Positions 34,106-43,829 of a stretch of DNA of 64,000 nucleotides are shown here, piece after piece. Positions within the stretch are counted from its first letter, which is position 1; each line of letters opens with the position of its first letter. The stretch spans positions 62,001 through 126,000 of the forward strand of contig JAHHHZ010000024.1 of NCBI GenBank assembly GCA_019359095.1, written 5' to 3'. The DNA comes from Pleurocapsa minor HA4230-MV1 (GTDB lineage: Bacteria > Cyanobacteriota > Cyanobacteriia > Cyanobacteriales > Xenococcaceae). The position numbers were made by a program, and so were the translations under genes. Below the pieces are notes generated by a model. That model had not been told where the DNA came from. It searched no databases and worked only from the letters and a program-made list of their open reading frames with translations.

Positions 34106-35410
34106 TCATTGCCTCGCTGCGACTCCTAAGCCAGCAAACAAGATATAAGGAACATATGCACTACTGCCGACCCATTCAGGGCGATCGCTTAAATCGACGA
34201 GGTTAGAAAAAGCCTCAAAAATATTCCCTGCTACCATTGTATCTTTTACTCTGCCGACGATTTTACCCTGCTCGACTTTGTAACCTAAATCTATATTGAC
34301 GGAAAATTCTCCCGCCAAAACATTAGACTGTCCCGCACCCAAAACCTGATCGACAATAATGCCTTCTGAGATCCCTGCGATTAGATCTTCAACCGCTGTT
34401 TTACCAGGAGCAAGACAAACATTAGCTAGACTGGGGCTAGGACGGGAAATTCCGCCCCGAAAACCATTTCCACTAGAGTTAATGCCCTGACGAGCAGCCC
34501 AGCGTCTATCCCAATAAAACTGCTTAACTACGCCCTGCTCAATTAAATGTTTCTTGCTAGTAGGTACTCCTTCATCATCAAACTCACAGGCAGAAACCCC
34601 AATACTGGGATCTTCAAACACAGAAACGCGCTCATCAACGATCTTTTCTCCCAGCTTATCCGTTAACGGAGAGGCTTTTTGGACAATAGCTTGACCAGAG
34701 AAAATTGTGCCAAACATGCTGCCCATCGTGCTGCTGACGGCACTGGGAGTAAACAGCACAGGATAAGTACCACTAGTAATACTCGCTGATCCTTCCGCCT
34801 GCTGATACTTCGTAATTAGCTTTTGTAAGATCGCTTGATAATCAGGTTGGCGATCGCGAGTTACTTCATAAGCATATGCCTGTAAAAAGTCTTCCCCGCG
34901 AACTAAATTGCCCGATATAACTGCACTCAGACTTTGACTATGCTGTTCGGTATAAACATTGGTAGTGGTGGCTAATTTCGCTTGACTAGTACGGCTATGG
35001 AAGCTGACATCTACCAAGATATCAGGATTATATTGATGCACCTTGCTAATCAAATCTTCTCCAACTCCGACTAAGGTAGCTGTATTAGGGGGTTGATAAT
35101 CGCTTATTCTCTCCACTGAATTAACGTCTTGAGCAAAGTCAAACTCGACTGGATCGCCAATTTCCGCAGTGGCGATCGCTGCATCAACTAAATCCTCTAA
35201 ACGAGTTAGATCGCTAGAGCTGGCAAATCCCAACTTGCGATCGGCAATTACCCGCAAAGCAATCCCTTCCGCAGCTTTTGTTTCCAGAGACTTTAAACGA
35301 TTATTGCCAAACTCAATTGGCGTATCCTGACTAGCAACATAAAAAACCTCCGCCTCAATTCCTTTTTTCTTTGCCAGATCGATTACCTGTTCAATTATCT
35401 GATCCTTCAT
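34106..35410 (-). CDS. TldD/PmbA family metalloprotease-like protein (TldE type)
   Basis: The 434-residue protein has PIEFGNNRLKSLETKAAEGI and ALRVIADRKLGFASSSDLTR near the N-terminus, VLFTPSAVSSTMGSMFGTIF in the middle and NGFRGGISRPSPSLANV with FSVNIDLGYKVEQGKIVG at the end. These are the TldE/PmbA signatures; the HExxxH zinc site of TldD is absent, as expected for the non-catalytic partner. TldD/TldE heterodimers cleave unfolded peptides and process some peptide natural products. No tldD is adjacent. Confidence 0.9.
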   Translation of the reverse strand: MKDQIIEQVIDLAKKKGIEAEVFYVASQDTPIEFGNNRLKSLETKAAEGIALRVIADRKLGFASSSDLTRLEDLVDAAIATAEIGDPVEFDFAQDVNSVERISDYQPPNTATLVGVGEDLISKVHQYNPDILVDVSFHSRTSQAKLATTTNVYTEQHSQSLSAVISGNLVRGEDFLQAYAYEVTRDRQPDYQAILQKLITKYQQAEGSASITSGTYPVLFTPSAVSSTMGSMFGTIFSGQAIVQKASPLTDKLGEKIVDERVSVFEDPSIGVSACEFDDEGVPTSKKHLIEQGVVKQFYWDRRWAARQGINSSGNGFRGGISRPSPSLANVCLAPGKTAVEDLIAGISEGIIVDQVLGAGQSNVLAGEFSVNIDLGYKVEQGKIVGRVKDTMVAGNIFEAFSNLVDLSDRPEWVGSSAYVPYILFAGLGVAARQ

Positions 35411-35462
35411 GTCTGATCCTTTAATAGTCTTGCTTTTTGATTAGCTTCTAACTTTGTCTACT

Positions 35463-35563
35463 TATTACTCGTTACTCATTACTCGTTACTCATTACTCAT
35501 TACTTAATTACTCCTCTTCCCTACTCGTTACTCATTACTCATTACTTAATTACTCCTCTTCCC
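35463..35563. repeat. heptamer tract with a perfect 42-bp tandem duplication
   Basis: Two identical 42-bp blocks (35480-35521 and 35522-35563) stand in tandem. Each is six 7-bp units long and includes the last codons and stop of the RNB gene. The tract continues upstream as ATTACTC repeats. Confidence 0.9.
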
Positions 35564-37808
35564 AGTCAGCATTTTGCGCTTCACTGCCACCACCAACGGT
35601 AACGAGATCGATTTGTTGACGATAGTAGTCAACGCTTTTAACTTCTACTTCAACGCGATCGCCTAAACGATAGGCAGTACGATTTTTTCTGCCGACTAAA
35701 CAGCTATTACGGGAACGATATTCATACCAGTCATCCTTAAGGGAGCTAACATGAACTAAACCTTCGACGAGTAAGTCTTCAATCTCGACAAAGAAGCCGT
35801 AGGATTGTACCCCAGTAATTAATCCTTCAAAGATTTTCCCAGTGCGCTCTTTCATTTGTTCGGCTTTTTTCAAACCTGCCAGATCTCGTTCTGCGTCTTC
35901 TGCCTGTTTCTCGCGATCGTTGAGGAAAGGCAACATGGTTTGAATGTCGGTTTCAATTTGTTCCTGAACATTAGGTGGCAATACCTTCCAGTTAATCTGT
36001 CCATGACAGCTGCTGCTGGTCAAATCTATCCCTTCTTTTGTCCGACTGTGACGGCGATCGCGTCCATGCTCAAATACGGCTTTAAGAATACGCTGAATAA
36101 TTAAGTCAATGTATCTTTGACCAGGGGAAATGCAGTGAGTATAACCTTCTTCGTAAGCTAAACCAAAGTGTTTTCCTGGTTTAGTCAGATACTTAACAGG
36201 TTTAAAAGTACTCTGTAATAGATAATTCAACACCATTACAGCAGAAGAAGTATCAAACTGTTCGATTAAACGTTGGTAGTCTTGAGAAGAAACTCGCTCT
36301 TCGACATTTAGGTCAATAGCTAAACCTAAATTACTCCCCAGCTTAATTAAATCTTCTAATTCTTCTACATCAGGCTCAACTTGGGTGCAATAGATGCCTG
36401 GTAGTTCTAATGCCTGTAAATGCTCTGCCACAGCTTTTCCTGCCAAGATAGTCAACTCAGTCAGCATGGAGTGAACAGGTAGAAAAGCAACGCCTAAAAT
36501 AGCACCGACTCGACCCTCATCTTTGAACAGGCTATGATTTTCTGGAGTAGTTACCTCTAAACCGCCTCTTTGTAAGCGTTGTGCCTTGACTAGAGGACTA
36601 ATCGTAAAGAATAAGTCTTTCAGCGCTGGTAGTAGACTCGCTAATTTTTTCCCAGGTTTTTTATCGTCGCTAATTAATTCTTGAGTCTCTTGATAAGTAA
36701 GCTGGTGGTCTACCGAGATCACCGAAGGAATAATTTGATACTCACTAGTATTACCCTGAGAGTCGATAGTTAACATCACGGAGATTGTTAGGCGACTTCT
36801 TCCTGGAATTAAAGAACAGAGTTTACTAACTTTTTCGGGAAACAAAGGTAGTACTTGTTTGCGTAGGTTGACAGCTACACCACGTTTTCTGGCAATCCGA
36901 TCTAAGATAGTGTCTTGTTCAATGTAGTGAGCAACATCAGCAATATGTACCCCTAACTGCCATTCCCCTAAACTTGTTTGCTCTAAAGTAAAAGCATTTT
37001 CAATCCAGGAACTGTTTTCCAGATTAAACTCTGATTCAATGGTAAAAGTTAGCTTATCGCGCAGATCGTGACGATTCTTAATCTCTGCTGCGGGAATTCG
37101 CGCACCAGGTAAAGTTGCGGTTGCCTTAATTGCTTTTTCGGGAAAATCTAAGGGCAAATCGTGTTTACAGGAAACAATATCGATATCCGCTGCTTCTTCT
37201 GCATCACTGCCTAAAACTTTAGTTACAGTTCCCAAAGGAGGAAGTTGCCCCAAAGGATAGCGCAAGACTGATACGTGAACCAGATGTTCTACAGCTGCCT
37301 TAAGATCTGCTTCTTTTTCCTTTAGGTCTAATTCAAATAAGAGGCGATCGTCTAGAGGAATGGCTTTATATTTGGACTCGTTTTCAATTACGGTAGCTAA
37401 TAAAGAGGGATTAGAGCGTTCGAGGATTAACTTAACTTCTCCTTCAGGGGAACGACGACGACTTCCTTCTTTAATAATTTTGACAAAAACGCGATCGCCA
37501 TTCCAAGCATTGCTTAAATGACTTTCTCGCACATAAATATCATCGGCACTCTCTTCCTCTTGAATCGCAAAGCAAAATCCTTTACTAGAGCATCTTAATT
37601 TGGCTTCAACTACCTTATCTTCATAAATACGACGATATTTTCCTCTTTCTTTGACTAAAACATTGATTTTCTCAAGAGCATCCAAAGTAACCTGTAATTT
37701 GTGAATACTCTCGTTATCTTCACAACCTAATTTCTTTTCTAGATTTTTACCCGCGACCAGCTTATCATCAACAAACTGAGCAAGTAGTGTGGCGATTGAA
37801 AATTCCAT
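35550..37808 (-). CDS. RNase II/R (RNB) family protein with S1 domain, altered catalytic motif
   Basis: The 752-residue protein has an N-terminal winged-helix/cold-shock-like part, an RNB domain (about residues 240-570) with GVHIADVAHYIEQDTILDRI, RKQVLPLFPEKVSKLCSL, and SPGQRYIDLIIQRIL, and a C-terminal S1 RNA-binding domain (GLITGVQSYGFFVEIEDLLV). The family degrades RNA from the 3' end. The usual Asp-rich catalytic block before the GVHIAD motif is replaced by TIESEFNLENSSWIENAFTL, so activity is doubtful unless other residues substitute. The gene's last codons are duplicated in the downstream repeat. Confidence 0.85.
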   Translation of the reverse strand: MEFSIATLLAQFVDDKLVAGKNLEKKLGCEDNESIHKLQVTLDALEKINVLVKERGKYRRIYEDKVVEAKLRCSSKGFCFAIQEEESADDIYVRESHLSNAWNGDRVFVKIIKEGSRRRSPEGEVKLILERSNPSLLATVIENESKYKAIPLDDRLLFELDLKEKEADLKAAVEHLVHVSVLRYPLGQLPPLGTVTKVLGSDAEEAADIDIVSCKHDLPLDFPEKAIKATATLPGARIPAAEIKNRHDLRDKLTFTIESEFNLENSSWIENAFTLEQTSLGEWQLGVHIADVAHYIEQDTILDRIARKRGVAVNLRKQVLPLFPEKVSKLCSLIPGRSRLTISVMLTIDSQGNTSEYQIIPSVISVDHQLTYQETQELISDDKKPGKKLASLLPALKDLFFTISPLVKAQRLQRGGLEVTTPENHSLFKDEGRVGAILGVAFLPVHSMLTELTILAGKAVAEHLQALELPGIYCTQVEPDVEELEDLIKLGSNLGLAIDLNVEERVSSQDYQRLIEQFDTSSAVMVLNYLLQSTFKPVKYLTKPGKHFGLAYEEGYTHCISPGQRYIDLIIQRILKAVFEHGRDRRHSRTKEGIDLTSSSCHGQINWKVLPPNVQEQIETDIQTMLPFLNDREKQAEDAERDLAGLKKAEQMKERTGKIFEGLITGVQSYGFFVEIEDLLVEGLVHVSSLKDDWYEYRSRNSCLVGRKNRTAYRLGDRVEVEVKSVDYYRQQIDLVTVGGGSEAQNADWEEE

Positions 37809-38307
37809 CTAAAAATTATCCTTATCCAATTTTAATTTAGTAACTACTACAGAAGCGAAGAAAACTATAGTAACTCGTATGCTCTATTTACACACCTAGC
37901 CCTATATTTTTCTGGGTTAACTGAGACGGAAACTACCTGTTTCACGGCTATTCCTGAATAGAGAATCAATGGTTTTGAGCGGTGGCAGAGCTAAAATAAC
38001 GAAGTGTGGGTCGTTGAGCTTTACCTTTACCTTCAACTGATTGATGTCGTAGGAGTTATGAGATAGTATACTCCTTACCTTATATGCTGCAAAATTATCA
38101 CGGATGTTTATTGACAAATCAGTGTTTTTGCAAATGCTTTAGGTTTCCCTGGCGACAATTAAATAATTATATAGATTACTTGACTCGCAAAGACTAGCAA
38201 AATTACAGATTAGCCAACTTCACCAATTTCCTTCGACGCAGCGCCATAAAACGTAGATTAGTAGTAGATTGGTACTGAGATGATGATTAAAAATAAAACT
38301 GAGAATA
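37809..38307. other. gene-free stretch between divergent genes
   Basis: I see no convincing gene. A 66-codon minus-strand frame at 37917-38117 has no recognisable motif and poor initiation context. The region should hold promoters for the RNB gene and for the gene at 38308. Confidence 0.5.
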
Positions 38308-39087
38308 ATGATCCTAGCTAAATTTCGTCATAAATATCCTCAAGGAAGTTTGGTCAGTGAATTAATCGAAATAGACCGAGGTACATACATTGTCAAAGCT
38401 ATAGTGCAAATAGATAATCTTATTTTAGCTACTGCTCTAGCAGGTGCAGCCACAGTAGAAGCTGCGGAAGACGCTGCCAAAGAAAGAGCGATCGCCAGCT
38501 TATTTTTAGATCGGCAGCCCAATGTTAGTTCTCTTTTAACCCAACCCGATCCAGCAAAAGTTCAGCCACAGCCTGAGACATCTTCGTCGATCAATTCAGA
38601 GATTAAATCAGAGAAAACTAGCAATCATCAAATTGTTAATTTTTCTAAACCTCAAGCTGAACCCGCAATTGAGAGTCAAAATTCATTTCCCGATCTTACC
38701 CCTGTGACCGCAGTAGAAGCGCAGATCCCCCAATCTCAGCCAGATTTGTCAGCAAAAGTCCCTGTGGTGAGTTTAGATCCCCCAAGGGAAACTAATTTAT
38801 TTGGCGATACCTTTACTGCTGAAACTTCCACCGCAATTTTGACAGAAGAGAATCATGATGTCGATGCTCCAGCTACGGAGCTAATTTCTTCTGAGCTAGA
38901 AGCAATGGATTTTAATGAAATTAAACAGAAAACCGATATTGAAATCAAACGCTTAAGCTGGACTAAAGATCAGGGCAAAGAATTTTTGATGAGTCGTTAC
39001 GGCAAAAGAAGTCGTCTACACCTGACAGATGAGCAGTTATTAGAGTTTCTGCGCTATTTGGAAAAATTACCGAATCCTGTGCAATAA
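38308..39087 (+). CDS. conserved cyanobacterial protein with conserved ends and a variable linker
   Basis: The 259-residue protein has a conserved N-terminal domain (KYPQGSLVSELIEIDRGTYI, then VKAIVQIDNLILATALAGAA, EDAAKERAIASL), an acidic Pro/Ser/Thr-rich linker (residues about 75-200) and a conserved C-terminal block (IKRLSWTKDQGKEFLMSRYG, then KRSRLHLTDEQLLEFLRYLE). The ends look like small globular modules, and the C-terminal helix-rich part resembles the tail of cyanobacterial Rad52-like proteins. Function is unknown. There is no membrane segment. Confidence 0.7.
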   Translation: MILAKFRHKYPQGSLVSELIEIDRGTYIVKAIVQIDNLILATALAGAATVEAAEDAAKERAIASLFLDRQPNVSSLLTQPDPAKVQPQPETSSSINSEIKSEKTSNHQIVNFSKPQAEPAIESQNSFPDLTPVTAVEAQIPQSQPDLSAKVPVVSLDPPRETNLFGDTFTAETSTAILTEENHDVDAPATELISSELEAMDFNEIKQKTDIEIKRLSWTKDQGKEFLMSRYGKRSRLHLTDEQLLEFLRYLEKLPNPVQ

Positions 39088-39284
39088 CAGGTTTTTGGTC
39101 GCATCATTGACCAGTAAACTTTCTCTCAAGTAACAAAATAATCTTGAGCTGCTTACTGCAAAATTTTGTTAATCTCAAAGATAATAATAATAAATTATTC
39201 TTGTATCGTCGTGTCAAAATAGCAATAATAATAGATACAATCAGATGCAAGACAAAAATAGGAGTTACTCGTACAGGAGAATTC

Positions 39285-39596
39285 ATGCTACACCGCAAGA
39301 TTTATCAACTCTGTCAAGATGGTCGTGAAGTTTGTGTTTTCTTGCGGGATCAACAACGCTGGATCGAGAGCGGTCGTATTGTTGATTTCGAGGGAGATAT
39401 TGTCACAATTCGTTACGAAACCGAAGAAGAAGATGAAATCAGCTCCTGGGAAGAAATGGTTCGTCTAGAAAGCATTGGTGCTGTCACCAAAAAATTAGCT
39501 TCGGTTTCTAAAATTAACACTGAAATTCTGGTTTCTGATGATTGTCCCGAAGCAGAACAAATTTACCCAAAATCATCTGAACATAATCAGGAGTAA
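39285..39596 (+). CDS. DUF6679-type small cyanobacterial protein
   Basis: This 103-residue protein starts MLHRKIYQLCQDGREVCVFL and contains RDQQRWIESGRIVDFEGDIV and ISSWEEMVRLESIGAVT, very conserved among cyanobacteria (a family I recall as DUF6679). The fold is likely a small beta barrel (Sm-like) judging by alternating hydrophobics. I chose ATG 39285 because AGGAG lies seven bases upstream and homologues start at MLHRKIY; an upstream in-frame alternative start adds 47 unlikely residues. Function is unknown. Confidence 0.85.
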   Translation: MLHRKIYQLCQDGREVCVFLRDQQRWIESGRIVDFEGDIVTIRYETEEEDEISSWEEMVRLESIGAVTKKLASVSKINTEILVSDDCPEAEQIYPKSSEHNQE

Positions 39597-39625
39597 TGTA
39601 TTGCTGTCCAGGATGTTTAATTAAT

Positions 39626-41284
39626 TCAGCCAACTTCATCTATTTCCTTGGCTTCAAACACAGGGCAGTAACCTTCGGGAATGACTTTAAAGCCATAGAG
39701 GGGAGAAAATTGATTCCAACAATGTTGGTTATGATAGTGAAAACAGCGATCGCAGCAGTCTAAATCTGCTGAGATTCTCCCCTGACTATTGGAGTTTAAT
39801 AGTTCTCTTTGAGATACTCCTTTAATCACTAGCTCATTACCCTGCCAGCGAGCCTGAATGATACCTGTGTCTGCCACCTGCTTCCATCTAGAGTCATTGC
39901 TAATATGTTCGGGCAAGACAATGGCGATCGCCGAGTTAGTTTCGTTAAGTTCTCCCTCATAGTAAATTGGTTCGGGAGTCTGGGGTTGCACAAAGCGATC
40001 GCCGATAGGTAACTCTAGCAATGTCCCAGAGGCAGGAGAATGTATTTGATATCGATTACGCAGCTCTTCTAAACTAGCAAGTTCTAGCAGATAGTTTAAA
40101 GAACCATGAACTAAAATAACGTGCTGTGGTCGTAGGTTGTGAATTAATTGTGTAGTATTTCGTCCATCACTATGCTCTGCTAGCAAGTAAGTTTCAATCT
40201 CAATTGAAGATAAATTGTGCAGTAATTCTAATTGAGGGGATTGTGGATGAATATAGTTTAAAGGATGTTCTGGCAACAAAACTAGCCAGTCAGCTACCTT
40301 ATCGGACATGTAACTCCATAAGTTACTGTGATAATCTACTAGGAAAACTCGGCGATTTTGACTAGTAGCAAAGCGACTAGGATGATTAAGACGGCGCATA
40401 CGTGGACAAATTCTTTCATCCCAAAATAAGGCTTGATGTTTGGCAAAATTTTGCACGGATACAGGAAACTGAGACAGTAATTCTAGATAGATATCACAGG
40501 TCAAAGCAACTGAATCATCCACCCAAATATCTAAATCTCGTCCTGTAAATTGATGATGAGAACGCAATAGTTTGAGGATTTCTTGTCCTAAACCAATTGG
40601 TGGGACAGGTAGCAATACATCTTTTCCTGCCTCTAAAGCACGATTAATTCGCTCCATTAGCTGTTTTTCTTGAAGACGACGATGAGGATGACGCATCGTA
40701 CCGTAGCTTCCTTCTAAAATCAGCACATCTGGGGCTAAACCACGCAAATGCTCGATGGACATTCCTTCCACCAACTGAAAGTTAGAAACCGAAAAATCTC
40801 CACTATACATCACCCGATAGCTACGTTTGGCGGTAGTGTAGGTGATAATAATCGCTGCTGCACCAGGCAAGTGTCCCGCAGGCACTACCTCAATTTGCAG
40901 ATCGTCCGTAATCTTTAAAGTTGAACGCCAGGGTAACACCTGGCACCAGGATAAATCTTCTCCCTGGAGTTGACCAACCCAATTACAGGGTAGGAGTTTA
41001 GCTGTCACCTCACTAGTGTAGATCGGTATTTGAGGGAAAGCTCGATGTAGCTCTAACAAACCACGACAGTGATCCTCGTGGGCATGGGAACAAAAAATTA
41101 GATCTGCTGGAGGTTGATTTTGATCTAATAATGGGGATAAGTCTGTTAGACCACAATCTAGCAGAATACGATGTTTGCCCAAATGCATCATTAAACAAAC
41201 ACCCTCATCCTCATGACCTGCTGCGTAAGTAAAGCAGGATAAAGGCAGGGAACTAGATTTAGCTTTTCCCTGACTTATTTTCAT
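39626..41284 (-). CDS. MBL-fold / beta-CASP-like metallo-hydrolase
   Basis: The 552-residue protein has the metallo-beta-lactamase motif SHAHEDH (about residues 66-72), VPAGHLPGAAAIIITY and MYSGDFSVSN (His/Asp ligands), followed by a beta-CASP-like insert (PPIGLGQEILKLLRSHHQFT) and VILVHGSLNYL. This is the layout of CPSF/YSH1-like nucleases. A Cys-rich patch (CCDRCFHYHNQHCW) near residues 515-530 could bind another metal. The ATG at 41284 has a GGGGGTAAAG upstream. Substrate, RNA or other, is not evident. Confidence 0.85.
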   Translation of the reverse strand: MKISQGKAKSSSLPLSCFTYAAGHEDEGVCLMMHLGKHRILLDCGLTDLSPLLDQNQPPADLIFCSHAHEDHCRGLLELHRAFPQIPIYTSEVTAKLLPCNWVGQLQGEDLSWCQVLPWRSTLKITDDLQIEVVPAGHLPGAAAIIITYTTAKRSYRVMYSGDFSVSNFQLVEGMSIEHLRGLAPDVLILEGSYGTMRHPHRRLQEKQLMERINRALEAGKDVLLPVPPIGLGQEILKLLRSHHQFTGRDLDIWVDDSVALTCDIYLELLSQFPVSVQNFAKHQALFWDERICPRMRRLNHPSRFATSQNRRVFLVDYHSNLWSYMSDKVADWLVLLPEHPLNYIHPQSPQLELLHNLSSIEIETYLLAEHSDGRNTTQLIHNLRPQHVILVHGSLNYLLELASLEELRNRYQIHSPASGTLLELPIGDRFVQPQTPEPIYYEGELNETNSAIAIVLPEHISNDSRWKQVADTGIIQARWQGNELVIKGVSQRELLNSNSQGRISADLDCCDRCFHYHNQHCWNQFSPLYGFKVIPEGYCPVFEAKEIDEVG

Positions 41285-41299
41285 AATCTTTACCCCCAA

Positions 41300-41506
41300 T
41301 AACCCAGATTTTGCTCAATTTTTAACGTCATTTTGATTAACGTCTCTAATTAAAATCTTAGGTTATGTCAGCAAAGAGATTTATTTTTAATTGGAGAGAG
41401 GTCAGATTTTTAACCAAATTTAAGAATATAAGTTGAGTTTAGGCAGAGCATTAGTTTTTGCTTAAACTAATTGAACCAAATTTAAAATTAGGCTGCATTT
41501 AACGAA
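41300..41506. other. short AT-rich spacer
   Basis: I see no gene. TTTAAATTTGG-like inverted segments (41405-41490) surround AGTTTAG repeats, but nothing is decisive. Confidence 0.4.
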
Positions 41507-41629
41507 TTAGTGAGCAGATCCATTGCCATCATATTTGTCTGTATCGTAATAACCACCCTTAGTACCAAAATACAAGCAGGCTACTGTAAAAATTCCTGTT
41601 AAGACTAAAATTATTAACTTGACATCCAT
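41507..41629 (-). CDS. ndhP: probable NDH-1 small subunit NdhP
   Basis: This 40-residue protein has one membrane helix (LIILVLTGIFTVACLYFGTK) and the polar tail GGYYDTDKYDGNGSAH. The size, topology and the Y-Y-D-T-D..Y.G.G.AH tail match the thylakoid protein NdhP of cyanobacterial NDH-1, which supports respiratory and cyclic electron flow. The assignment is from memory of the family and could be mistaken for another tiny thylakoid protein. The ATG at 41629 has a GAGCGG sequence a few bases upstream. It is monocistronic. Confidence 0.6.
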   Translation of the reverse strand: MDVKLIILVLTGIFTVACLYFGTKGGYYDTDKYDGNGSAH

Positions 41630-41742
41630 ACCGCTCAAAATTTATTTAATTAACTTCATATACCATGATAGTTTGACCTACTAAAAACAATTCTGCAAAA
41701 AATCTATTAATTATCTATTAATTAAAAGTAAGCCCAAAGAAT

Positions 41743-43668
41743 CTAAATAGCCTCTTCAACTTTCTCAGAAGATATTTGGGGGATCGATGTAGCCAAAGAG
41801 ATTTCTTCCACTTCGGGCAAGCGCTCTAAAAGTAAGCGAGAAGATTGATTTCCTCCCGAAAGACGTTTCAATAATTTTGGTCTGGGGTCATGAAGCAAAT
41901 AATAAATTTCGTCGTCCGCCTGCCATTCTTCATCTGCTACCGCCACTTGAAAGCTATCTCCACGCTTGACGATTAGAGGCAGCATTTCACCAGCACGAAT
42001 TAGAGCCTGTAGATGAGCCGATTTAAAAGAAAAATCTAATTCTTGAATAATGGTTCGACCCAGTTTAATCTGACCATCATCAATATAGCTATTCCAAATT
42101 TTAATTGGTAATTGGGAAATTAACGCTTGACTAACTTTGCTGGCGCTGTTGCCTTCGGTAGAGTTATTTTGCGGGAAAGCAGCTAGTACCCTAGGGGGTT
42201 TAAATTCTTCTGCCGCTCTTTGAGCCAGAACTAAATTTACTTCGCCATTATTAGTTAAAGCCAAAAAAGTTCCCATGGATTCGATCCCTGCCTCAGCTAA
42301 GACCTCAGTATCGAGCGCACTGCTTTGGAAAACTGGCAAGTTATCCGCCTCTGCCTTCTTGCACGCATCAGGATCGGTATCAATCATGACCACCGACTCC
42401 CCTAGCTGCTGAAACAAGCGACCCATAAAGCGACCCAACCCATCACAGCCAATAATCACGGCTCCCTTAGCATCACTGGAGGTAATATTTAACCAGTTGG
42501 CGACCCACCGTGCTGTCAACCCTTGAAAGAAAACCGTCATTAAAATAGTCAAAAAGACTAAAGCTTTAATTGCATCTCCACCGTTGATTCCTTTTTCGGT
42601 CAATAAAATAGCAAATAAAGAAGCTACCGAAGCCGAGACAATTCCTTTGGGGGCAATCCAGGCTAAAAAAGCTTTTTGTCGCCAATTTAGATCGCTATTC
42701 CAGGTGCAAACAGCAATACTAATGGGTCTGACTACTAACATTAAAACTGCTACCGCTAGGACACTACCCCAGCCTAGAGCAAAGACACTGGCAATGGAGA
42801 GATCGGCAGCCAGCAAAATGAACAGCACAGAAACACACAGTACCGTTAGTTGACCTTTAAATCTTTTCAACAGCCTTTCTTCAGGGAGAGCCGAAGCTTT
42901 AACGACAATACCCGCCACGACAGTTGCCATTAGTCCAGACTCGCTGCGTAAACTCTGGGAAAGCCCGAATAGTCCCCACACCCCAGCCAAGACTACCAGA
43001 TTTTTGAGTTCATCTGAAATACTGTTTGCCTGTTTCAAGAGTAATCCTAGCAACCAGCCTCCAAGTCCACCGACTATCGCCCCGATACCGAGACGTAGCA
43101 GTAGACCACTCATGATATCCATTGGTGCAGCATTGGTATTGAGAATAGTATTTAGCACCACTACGGCTAAAATTGCCCCTACAGGGTCGATTAATACGCC
43201 CTCCCCTTCTAATAGGGTAGCTACCTGCCGATCTACTCTCACTTGTTTTAATAGCGGGCTAATTACAGTCGGGCCAGTTACCACCACCAAAGAAGCATAA
43301 AGAAAAGCGATCGACCAGGGAAACTCTGCCAGCCAGTGGGCAGCCATTCCGCCTCCAATCAGAGTAATTAGAGTGCCGATAGTGACTAGGTTACGCAAAC
43401 TACCTGATACCTTACCCAGTTCTCGCAACTCTAAATTTAAGCCTCCTTCAAACAAGATGATCGCCACTGAAAGAGCCACAAGCACTTCTAATCCAACCCC
43501 TAAGTCATGAGGATGGAGTATATCTAGCGAACTTGAACCCAATAAAATGCCGAACAATAACAGAAAAACAATACTGGGGACTTTAAAATATTCGGCTACA
43601 ACTTGGGCGCTGATACCTGCTAGAACCGCAATAACTATTTGGATGGTAATTTGAAAAGATTCTTCCAT
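41743..43668 (-). CDS. CPA-type cation:proton antiporter with TrkA-type regulatory domains
   Basis: The 641-residue protein has about 12 membrane helices in residues 8-385, including LSVAIILFEGGLNLELREL, VVTGPTVISPLLKQV and the DPVGAILAVVVLN segment (acidic transport residues), as in NhaP/CPA1 antiporters. Then comes a TrkA-N nucleotide-binding domain (IIGCDGLGRFMGRLFQQLGE) and a TrkA-C domain. It would exchange Na+ or K+ for protons. The ATG at 43668 fits. Downstream to the left lies ndhP; upstream is a 24-nt repeat array. Confidence 0.92.
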   Translation of the reverse strand: MEESFQITIQIVIAVLAGISAQVVAEYFKVPSIVFLLLFGILLGSSSLDILHPHDLGVGLEVLVALSVAIILFEGGLNLELRELGKVSGSLRNLVTIGTLITLIGGGMAAHWLAEFPWSIAFLYASLVVVTGPTVISPLLKQVRVDRQVATLLEGEGVLIDPVGAILAVVVLNTILNTNAAPMDIMSGLLLRLGIGAIVGGLGGWLLGLLLKQANSISDELKNLVVLAGVWGLFGLSQSLRSESGLMATVVAGIVVKASALPEERLLKRFKGQLTVLCVSVLFILLAADLSIASVFALGWGSVLAVAVLMLVVRPISIAVCTWNSDLNWRQKAFLAWIAPKGIVSASVASLFAILLTEKGINGGDAIKALVFLTILMTVFFQGLTARWVANWLNITSSDAKGAVIIGCDGLGRFMGRLFQQLGESVVMIDTDPDACKKAEADNLPVFQSSALDTEVLAEAGIESMGTFLALTNNGEVNLVLAQRAAEEFKPPRVLAAFPQNNSTEGNSASKVSQALISQLPIKIWNSYIDDGQIKLGRTIIQELDFSFKSAHLQALIRAGEMLPLIVKRGDSFQVAVADEEWQADDEIYYLLHDPRPKLLKRLSGGNQSSRLLLERLPEVEEISLATSIPQISSEKVEEAI

Positions 43669-43757
43669 AAGATAAGCAAAAAATTAGCGTTCTATGCAGG
43701 CTGTTAGTTGAGAGTTTCGAAAAAACAGATTGCTCAATTCGGTAAGGCGGCTTTTTT

Positions 43758-43829
43758 GTCCTAAAGGACGACGCGCAGCTAGTCCTAAAGGATAAGCTCC
43801 GCAAATGCTTTAGCATAAGCTTCGCAAAT
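43758..43829. repeat. three tandem 24-nt small dispersed repeats within an inverted repeat
   Basis: The 72-nt array divides into three 24-mers beginning GTCCTAAAGGACGACG, GTCCTAAAGGATAAGC and TGCTTTAGCATAAGC. Removing it rejoins GGCGGCTTTTTTG to GGCAGCTTCCTGC with AAAAAACGCGCC after it, an almost perfect inverted repeat. The remaining 43830-44551 is described below. Confidence 0.8.

Noticed and set aside
37917..38117. 66-codon minus-strand ORF
   Set aside because: No motif, no ribosome-binding site and no neighbour support.
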